From an uncultured Lachnospiraceae bacterium (GTDB lineage: Bacteria > Bacillota > Clostridia > Lachnospirales > Lachnospiraceae), in contig CANQSN010000015.1 of the NCBI GenBank assembly GCA_947626505.1, positions 1 to 37,525 on the forward strand: 37,525 bases of DNA, written 5' to 3'. The notes below the pieces were generated by a model. It did no database searches. It saw only the letters and a program-made list of their open reading frames with translations, and was not told the DNA's origin. The first letter of the stretch is position 1; each line of letters starts with the position of its first letter. Both the position numbers and the translations under genes were made by a program. This document shows, one piece after another, positions 32,428 through 37,525 of the stretch.

Positions 32428-34536
32428 ATGGAATTTCAACTAAGTACTGCCAATATGGCGGAAAGTTTGAAAAAGAGATTATATATTTTCAATAATTTTC
32501 CAGCCTTAAACACAGAGGCTTTGTTTTCAGATGGTACCAGCTTTTACCGTAATCCGGTTGAGCCGACAATATATGATAATGTTACTATTCGATTAAGAAC
32601 TGCAAAGAATAATGTAAGTAAAGTATTGATTTGCTATAACGGTACACAGAGAAAAATGCATTTGGCATTTTCTGATAAATTGTTTGATTATTATGAAGGC
32701 GTTATTCCTGCAAGCAGAAAGGTAACTGAATATTATTTTGAAGTGCATTCGGGTAAGAGTGTATGTTATTATCATATGCGGGGAGCCGATAAGGAAGTAA
32801 ATTCCGGCTATAATTTTAAAATTGTTCCCGGATTTTCCACACCGGATTGGGCGAAGGGAGCTGTTTTTTACCAGATTTATGTGGATCGTTTCTGTAATGG
32901 CGATAAGAGTAATGATGTTGTAGATAATGAATATATATATATTGGAGAGCCTGTACATCAGGTAAAGGACTGGTCAAGGTATCCGCAGAGTATGGATGTT
33001 CGTGAATTTTATGGCGGAGATTTGCAGGGGATTATGGATAAGCTTGACTATCTTCAGGGACTGGGAGTGGAGGTTATTTACCTGAATCCCATTTTTGTCT
33101 CGCCTTCCAATCACAAGTATGATATTCAGGATTATGACTATATAGACCCGCATTTTGGTAAGATTGTAGTAGATGAGGGAGAGGTGTTAGGCGAAGGGGA
33201 TAATGACAACTCCAAAGCCACAAAATACATTTCCCGCGTTACTAATAAGGCTAATCTTGAGGCCAGCAATCAGTTTTTTATAAAGCTTGTGGAGGAGATA
33301 CACCGTCGGGGGATGAAGATTATTTTAGACGGCGTATTTAATCATTGCGGTTCATTTAACAAATGGCTGGACAGAGAGAGAATTTATGAGAAGCAAAAGG
33401 GATACAGCAAGGGAGCCTACATTGATAAATTCAGCCCATACCATACATTTTTTCAGTTTTATGATGATGGGGAATGGCCATACAACAAGGCGTATGACGG
33501 ATGGTGGGGGCATGATACTCTGCCTAAGCTTAATTATGAAGACAGCGAGAAGCTTTATAATTATATTTTAAATGTGGGCAGAAAATGGGTGTCCGCCCCA
33601 TATAACGTGGATGGATGGCGTCTTGATGTTGCGGCTGATTTGGGACATTCTGAAGAGTACAACCATAAGTTTTGGAGAGATTTTAGAAAGGCTGTTAAGG
33701 AGGCTAATCCTAACGCTATTATTTTGGCGGAGCATTATGGGGATCCGGGAAGCTGGTTAGAGGGCGATCAATGGGATACGGTTATGAATTATGATGCATT
33801 CATGGAGCCTTTAACTTGGTTTTTAACCGGTATGGAGAAACATAGTGATGAGTTTAGGGGAGACCTTTTAGGAAATGTCGATTGTTTTATGGGTGCAATG
33901 GAGCATCATATGACAAGGTTTCAAACGAGCTCCCTTCAAGTGGCAATGAATGAGTTATCAAACCATGACCATTCCAGATTTTTGACTAGAACTAACCGCA
34001 GGGTAGGAAGAATTGATTCTATGGGGCCGGATGCGGCAAATGAAAATGTCAATAAGGGAGTTTTGCGCGAGGCTGTGGTTATGCAGATGACATGGCCCGG
34101 AGCCCCCACTATTTATTATGGTGATGAAGCGGGGGTTTGCGGTTGGACGGATCCGGACAGCCGGCGTACATACCCATGGGGGCACGAGGATATGGAGTTG
34201 ATTCAGTTCCATCGTGATATTATAAGAATTCATAAGGAGAGCAGCGCTTTAAAGACGGGTTCATTAAAGGTTATATATGGCGCGCATAAAGCATTGGCGT
34301 ATGGACGCTTTGATGGCAGGGAACACTATGTTATATGCATTAACAATAATTATGAAGATATTGAAATTAAGCTACCTGTGTGGCAGTTGGGGATATTTGA
34401 CGGAGATTCTCTTGTAAGTCTTATAGAAACAACAGAACAGGGATATACTATGGAGCCGACTTCCTACACTGTAAAAGATAATACACTTCATATTTGTGTA
34501 AAGGGGATATCCGGACTAGTATTAAAGGCATTGTGA
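32428..34536 (+). CDS. GH13 alpha-glycosidase (neopullulanase/cyclomaltodextrinase-like)
   Basis: A 702-residue enzyme acting on alpha-glucans. Residues 30-130 form an N-terminal beta domain of the CBM34 kind, and the GH13 barrel follows from about 140. Conserved region I is DGVFNH at 301-306. The nucleophile D400 is in DGWRLD, the acid/base E435 in ILAEHYG and the third acid D514 in SNHDHS, so catalysis should be intact. A beta domain closes the C-terminus. There is no signal peptide, so it acts in the cytoplasm on maltodextrins or glycogen fragments. The ATG at 32428 is unusually far (23 bp) from AAGGAGG. A small CCGG/CCGG hairpin lies between, and a TGA at 32422 blocks any longer frame. 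No sugar transporter is in view. Confidence 0.9.
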   Translation: MEFQLSTANMAESLKKRLYIFNNFPALNTEALFSDGTSFYRNPVEPTIYDNVTIRLRTAKNNVSKVLICYNGTQRKMHLAFSDKLFDYYEGVIPASRKVTEYYFEVHSGKSVCYYHMRGADKEVNSGYNFKIVPGFSTPDWAKGAVFYQIYVDRFCNGDKSNDVVDNEYIYIGEPVHQVKDWSRYPQSMDVREFYGGDLQGIMDKLDYLQGLGVEVIYLNPIFVSPSNHKYDIQDYDYIDPHFGKIVVDEGEVLGEGDNDNSKATKYISRVTNKANLEASNQFFIKLVEEIHRRGMKIILDGVFNHCGSFNKWLDRERIYEKQKGYSKGAYIDKFSPYHTFFQFYDDGEWPYNKAYDGWWGHDTLPKLNYEDSEKLYNYILNVGRKWVSAPYNVDGWRLDVAADLGHSEEYNHKFWRDFRKAVKEANPNAIILAEHYGDPGSWLEGDQWDTVMNYDAFMEPLTWFLTGMEKHSDEFRGDLLGNVDCFMGAMEHHMTRFQTSSLQVAMNELSNHDHSRFLTRTNRRVGRIDSMGPDAANENVNKGVLREAVVMQMTWPGAPTIYYGDEAGVCGWTDPDSRRTYPWGHEDMELIQFHRDIIRIHKESSALKTGSLKVIYGAHKALAYGRFDGREHYVICINNNYEDIEIKLPVWQLGIFDGDSLVSLIETTEQGYTMEPTSYTVKDNTLHICVKGISGLVLKAL

Positions 34537-34558
34537 TTGTCAATATGGAGGATAAACT

Positions 34559-35464
34559 ATGAGTGATCCTAAGAAAAAAAAGCATAATAAAAAAGCAGGT
34601 AAGAAGGCCATGATAGAACGGGAGCAAAACAAGGCAAAACAGAAGCAGGCTAAGGAAAAGCAGAAACAATCAGAGCAGGAGCAGGCTGTAGAGGAGCAGG
34701 TTACAGAAGAACAGGCAAAATCGGGAATGTTTCTTCCTGTTTTTCTGATATTTGATGCAGTGGCGTTAATTGTAATCGCCTTAATTTTATTAGGGACATT
34801 TTCAAAGAAGGAAACTGTTCAGGAACCCTATTTTTTAACCTATGAACAGGCTGTGGCGGAAGCTGCGCCTGATTTTCAAAAGCAGATAGAGGATTTGACC
34901 AAAAAATGGAAAAAGGAAGCGAGACAGGAGAGGTTTAACAATTCAGTATTTTTAGGAGATTCCCTTACTGAAGGGCTTGGTATTTACGGTTATGTCAAAA
35001 CAAAAAACGTGGTAGCTCAAAAGGGTATCAATATAAATGCCGCGGCAAAAAAAGTTAAAAAAATTGTTAAACAGAATCCAAAGTATGTATTTGTTATGCT
35101 TGGAATAAATGATATGAGTTATGAAGGCTCGTATCTTCCAAGTATTGAGGAGCGTTATCGGAATATAATTAAAAAGATTCATAGAAATCTTCCGGAGGCG
35201 CAGATTTATGTGGAATCCCTGCTGCCTGTTACAAGCGCTTATGAGAATTCACATAAAAAACTTACTAACGAGCGTATAAATAAATTTAATAAAAGGCTTA
35301 AAAAGCTTTCTGATGATTATAAATATACAACTTATGTGGATATTCACAGCCTTTATGTCAACAAAAAGGGCTGTCTTCCGTCAAAGATTAGTTCGGATGG
35401 GTATCATTTAAAGCCTGAAGCTTATGAGAAATGGCTGGATTATGTTAAAAATAAAATGAGTTGA
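34559..35464 (+). CDS. Membrane-anchored SGNH/GDSL hydrolase
   Basis: A 301-residue protein. Residues 1-56 are a cytoplasmic, Lys/Gln/Glu-rich, probably coiled tail, and 57-79 form one membrane helix. The rest is an extracytoplasmic SGNH esterase domain: FLGDSLTEG with catalytic S135, VMLGINDM with N184, and SSDGYHLKPEAY with D280 and H283. All four blocks are recognisable. Such enzymes add or remove acetyl or other acyl groups on cell-surface glycans. It is followed by a DUF4358 protein, a frequent neighbour of SGNH and MBOAT acyl-transfer genes in Clostridia, although no MBOAT gene is present here. The ATG follows ATGGAGGA. Confidence 0.88.
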   Translation: MSDPKKKKHNKKAGKKAMIEREQNKAKQKQAKEKQKQSEQEQAVEEQVTEEQAKSGMFLPVFLIFDAVALIVIALILLGTFSKKETVQEPYFLTYEQAVAEAAPDFQKQIEDLTKKWKKEARQERFNNSVFLGDSLTEGLGIYGYVKTKNVVAQKGININAAAKKVKKIVKQNPKYVFVMLGINDMSYEGSYLPSIEERYRNIIKKIHRNLPEAQIYVESLLPVTSAYENSHKKLTNERINKFNKRLKKLSDDYKYTTYVDIHSLYVNKKGCLPSKISSDGYHLKPEAYEKWLDYVKNKMS

Positions 35465-35548
35465 TTATATCAGATGGTACGAAAAATCAGTTTTTGATAT
35501 AAAGCAGATTGTCAGGAGTAATTATGTAAAGATAGAAAGGATATATGA

Positions 35549-36124
35549 ATGAAGAAATTAAGCAAGAAACAGATTGTTGCATTATATATTTTGACAGCAG
35601 TAATATTTGTTTGTTTGATTGGAGCGATTTTAATATTGAGGCGGGATTCCGTAGAACAACAGCAGGCTTCAAGCGCAAAGACTTCCAATACAACCGAGAG
35701 TTCAGACACGCAATCCGAAGATACTGCTGAAACCGTAGAGGAAGTAACAGCGGCAGATATGATTAATGAGCTTACGCCTATGCTTGGATTGCCTTCCACT
35801 GTACCGTTGGATGCAGATAAGATAGCCTATTATTATGACTTGGAGGAGGAAGCAATGGCAGAGTGCGCAGGCGTTATTGGCGAATTGACGCTTGCAGATG
35901 AGCTTGTAATAATTAAAGCAAAGGATGAACAGTCTGTGCCGATTGTGGAGAAGGGGGCAAATAACCGATTGGAGAGCCAGAAAAGCTCGTTTCAGGATTA
36001 CATACCGGAACAGTTTAAGAGATTGGAGAAGGCGCAGATTGTCACAAGCGGGCAGTATGTAATGTTTGTGTGCAGTGATGATTCAGATGCAATTGTAGAT
36101 AAATTTAAGAGCATGGCAAAATAG
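35549..36124 (+). CDS. DUF4358 membrane-anchored protein
   Basis: A 191-residue protein with one N-terminal membrane helix (10-29) and an acidic Ser/Thr/Glu stretch (35-70). An outer domain of about 110 residues has the DUF4358 pattern: YYYDLEEEAMAECAGVIGE, ADELVIIKAKDEQSV, YIPEQFKRLEKAQIV and GQYVMFVCSDD. No enzyme motif is seen. The function is unknown. DUF4358 genes often sit beside surface acylation genes, and here the SGNH hydrolase is 84 bp upstream, so a shared surface role is likely. Confidence 0.85.
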   Translation: MKKLSKKQIVALYILTAVIFVCLIGAILILRRDSVEQQQASSAKTSNTTESSDTQSEDTAETVEEVTAADMINELTPMLGLPSTVPLDADKIAYYYDLEEEAMAECAGVIGELTLADELVIIKAKDEQSVPIVEKGANNRLESQKSSFQDYIPEQFKRLEKAQIVTSGQYVMFVCSDDSDAIVDKFKSMAK

Positions 36125-36154
36125 ACTGTTGGATGATGAAAAGGAGAGGATGCA

Positions 36155-37201
36155 ATGAAGAAAAGATGGCAGTTGATGGGAATAGTGATGGCTGTTGTTA
36201 TTATGGCGAGCGCGCTGGGACAACCGGCTTTTGCGGCAGTTAAGCTTACGGGTAAGACTAAGCAGACGGAATATTCCGATACGCCATTCGGAAAGCATGG
36301 TAAGCTTAAAGTGGAAGGAACAAAGCTGGTTGATAAGAATGGCGATACATTTCAGTTAAAAGGGGTATCTACGCATGGTATTAACTGGGATGTAGGATAT
36401 CCGTATGTTAATTATAATTCTATCTCTAATCTTAGAGACGAGTGGGGAGTCAATTGTATTCGGGTTGCCATGTATACTCAGGATTATAACGGATATTGCG
36501 TAACCGGCGCCAATGAGCGCAAAAAGCTGTTGAATACAATACATACCGCTGTTACGAGCGCCAAGAAGCTTGGGATATATGTAATTATAGACTGGCATAT
36601 TTTAAACGACCAAACTCCAAAGAAATACCAGAAACAGGCAAAGGCATTTTTTAAAAAGGTTTCCCAAAAGTATAAGAAATATGGCAATGTACTTTATGAG
36701 ATATGCAACGAGCCAAATGGGGGAACAAGCTGGGGTACAATTAAATCCTATGCAAAGTCTGTAATTCCATGCATTAGGAATAATAACAAGAATGCAGTGA
36801 TTATTGTAGGAACACCCAATTGGTCACAGGATGTTGATGTGGCGGCAAAGTCTCCGCTTAAAGGCTATAAGAATATTATGTATGCAGTTCATTTTTATGC
36901 TGCAACACATCAGCAGTCTTATCGTGATAAATGCGAAGCGGCATTTAAGGCGGGCTTGCCGGTTATATGTACGGAATTTTCAGCGTGTGAAGCCAGCGGC
37001 CAAGGCGCATACAATTTTTCTTCGGCAAATGAATGGCTTAAGCTGCTTGATAAATATGGAGCAGGTTATATCTCGTGGAGTTTAAGCAACAAGTCAGAGT
37101 CGTGTTCTCTTCTTAAATCAAGCTGCAATAAAACCAGTGGATATAAGACGTCTGATTTAAGCCGGATGGGTAAATGGCTGGTTGGTAAATACAGGGAGTA
37201 G
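36155..37201 (+). CDS. Secreted GH5 endoglucanase (cellulase)
   Basis: A 348-residue secreted glycoside hydrolase family 5 enzyme. A signal peptide (1-27) ends AFA before AVK. The barrel shows GVSTHGINWD at 70-79, DWHILND at 146-152, the acid/base E186 in CNEPNG, HFY at 246-248, and the nucleophile E274 in ICTEFSAC. W308 in ISWSLSNKS is the usual substrate-stacking tryptophan. The closest form is subfamily 2 of GH5, which cleaves beta-1,4-glucans. No cellulose-binding or dockerin domain is attached. It starts 30 bp after the DUF4358 gene with a GGAGAGG site; the two may be co-transcribed. A weak hairpin (AAGCCT/AGGCTT, near 37215-37230) follows. Confidence 0.92.
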   Translation: MKKRWQLMGIVMAVVIMASALGQPAFAAVKLTGKTKQTEYSDTPFGKHGKLKVEGTKLVDKNGDTFQLKGVSTHGINWDVGYPYVNYNSISNLRDEWGVNCIRVAMYTQDYNGYCVTGANERKKLLNTIHTAVTSAKKLGIYVIIDWHILNDQTPKKYQKQAKAFFKKVSQKYKKYGNVLYEICNEPNGGTSWGTIKSYAKSVIPCIRNNNKNAVIIVGTPNWSQDVDVAAKSPLKGYKNIMYAVHFYAATHQQSYRDKCEAAFKAGLPVICTEFSACEASGQGAYNFSSANEWLKLLDKYGAGYISWSLSNKSESCSLLKSSCNKTSGYKTSDLSRMGKWLVGKYRE

Positions 37202-37274
37202 GAATGGCAACAGAAAAGCCTTTTCAGGCTTGGAATTTTCCACTATGCATAATTAGGTTTTTTAAATTATATGA

Positions 37275-37311
37275 AACAAAAAATAAAGCGAATCCTTGTT
37301 AGGATTCGCTT
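37275..37311 (-). terminator. Terminator of the tRNA operon
   Basis: AAGCGAATCC at 37286-37295 and GGATTCGCTT at 37302-37311 form a 10-bp stem. On the minus strand it is followed by a T-rich run (A-rich at 37275-37287 on the plus strand), just past the tRNA-Leu 3' end. Confidence 0.85.
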
Positions 37312-37323
37312 ATCTAAAAATAA

Positions 37324-37409
37324 TGCCGGCGACCGGAATCGAACCGGTACGGGTATTTCTACCCACGGGATTTTAAGTCCCGGGCGTCTGCCAGTTCCGC
37401 CACGCCGGC
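37324..37409 (-). tRNA. tRNA-Leu (UAA anticodon)
   Basis: Read on the minus strand it is 86 nt long. The acceptor stem GCCGGCG pairs with CGCCGGC, the discriminator is A, the D-arm is GGCGGAACTGGCAGACGC, the anticodon loop CTTAAAA gives UAA, there is a long leucine-type variable arm, and the T-arm has GGTTCGATTCC. CCA is not encoded. Confidence 0.96.
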
Positions 37410-37418
37410 AGAAAAAAA

Positions 37419-37492
37419 CGACCCAGATGGGAATCGAACCCACGACCTCCGCCGTGACAGGGCGGCGCTCTAACCAGCTGAGCCACTGGGCC
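37419..37492 (-). tRNA. tRNA-Asp (GUC anticodon)
   Basis: Read on the minus strand it is 74 nt long. The acceptor stem GGCCCAG pairs with CTGGGTC (one G-U pair), the discriminator is G as in tRNA-Asp, the D-arm is GCTCAGCTGGTTAGAGC, the anticodon loop CTGTCAC gives GUC, and the T-arm is GTGGGTTCGATTCCCA(C). CCA is not encoded. It is 9 bp upstream of tRNA-Leu in the same transcript. Confidence 0.97.
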
Positions 37493-37525
37493 TTGAGAGA
37501 CATTTTCACTGTCTCCGCCGGGGAG

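Noticed and set aside
37267-37509. Open frame across the tRNA genes
   Set aside because: The sequence is two clear tRNAs and a terminator; the frame is an artefact.
37493-37525. Window edge with CTCCCCGGCGG on the minus strand and a GAGACA/TGTCTC hairpin
   Set aside because: It could be the 3' end of another tRNA or a spacer, but too few bases are present to call it.
1-37525. CRISPR arrays, prophage, insertion sequences with transposase, or toxin-antitoxin pairs
   Set aside because: None was found: there are no regularly spaced repeats with spacers, no transposase or integrase, and no phage genes.

Overview
The window is a chromosomal segment of a low-GC, spore-forming Firmicute of class Clostridia, most likely family Lachnospiraceae. 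This rests on SpoVT, YabP, YabQ and SpoIIE, AGGAGG-type ribosome binding sites with occasional TTG/GTG starts, a BspA-type leucine-rich repeat protein, DUF4358 and DUF4430 proteins, and tRNA genes without encoded CCA. I cannot name the genus.

Layout. (1) 235-2845: a three-gene ABC-2 exporter operon (two permeases, one ATPase). (2) 2875-9592: a cobalamin riboswitch with a terminator expression platform, then five genes. These are a secreted protein built like a rearranged transcobalamin/intrinsic factor (DUF4430-like domain, Ig-like region, alpha/alpha-barrel repeats, Thr/Pro linker, FN3-like tail), a DUF4430 lipoprotein, and an ECF transporter (EcfT, fused double EcfA, S component). Together they read as a B12 capture-and-import system and are the most interesting part of the window. 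(3) 9695-14122: LRR surface protein, a candidate small RNA, a methyltransferase, a possible MecA-like small protein, glutamate racemase (minus strand), a 98-bp palindromic repeat and a small HTH protein. (4) 14208-17262: a copper operon with a CsoR-type operator inside its promoter, csoR, and a copA whose 3' end carries a fused CopZ-like domain with its own ribosome binding site. (5) 17269-19543, minus strand: padR, a HAAS/DUF1700 membrane protein and a DUF4097 protein, with three 14-bp tandem repeats at the promoter. (6) 19759-32335: spoVT, an ArsR-like regulator, HU, rqcP (yabO), yabP, yabQ, divIC, a NatAB-type exporter, spoIIE, tilS, hpt and ftsH. This follows the Bacillus subtilis spoVT-yabO-yabP-yabQ-divIC-spoIIE-tilS-hprT-ftsH order, with different genes in the yabM/yabN and yabR-yabT positions. 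(7) 32350-37201: a cytoplasmic GH13 glycosidase, a membrane-anchored SGNH hydrolase, a DUF4358 protein and a secreted GH5 endoglucanase. (8) 37275-37492, minus strand: tRNA-Asp and tRNA-Leu with a terminator.

How the genes work together. The riboswitch should silence region 2 when B12 is plentiful. When B12 is scarce, the secreted protein and the lipoprotein would bind the vitamin outside the cell and pass it to the ECF membrane complex. ECF importers normally work without extracellular binding proteins, so this arrangement deserves testing. Region 4 is a self-regulated copper export unit. Region 5 is a self-repressed PadR module that probably senses envelope state. Region 6 mixes sporulation genes with housekeeping genes for translation quality control, tRNA modification, purine salvage and membrane proteolysis. 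Start codons were chosen by ribosome binding site, so several genes are shorter than their longest open frame. All family assignments are from motif reading by eye; no database search was run.
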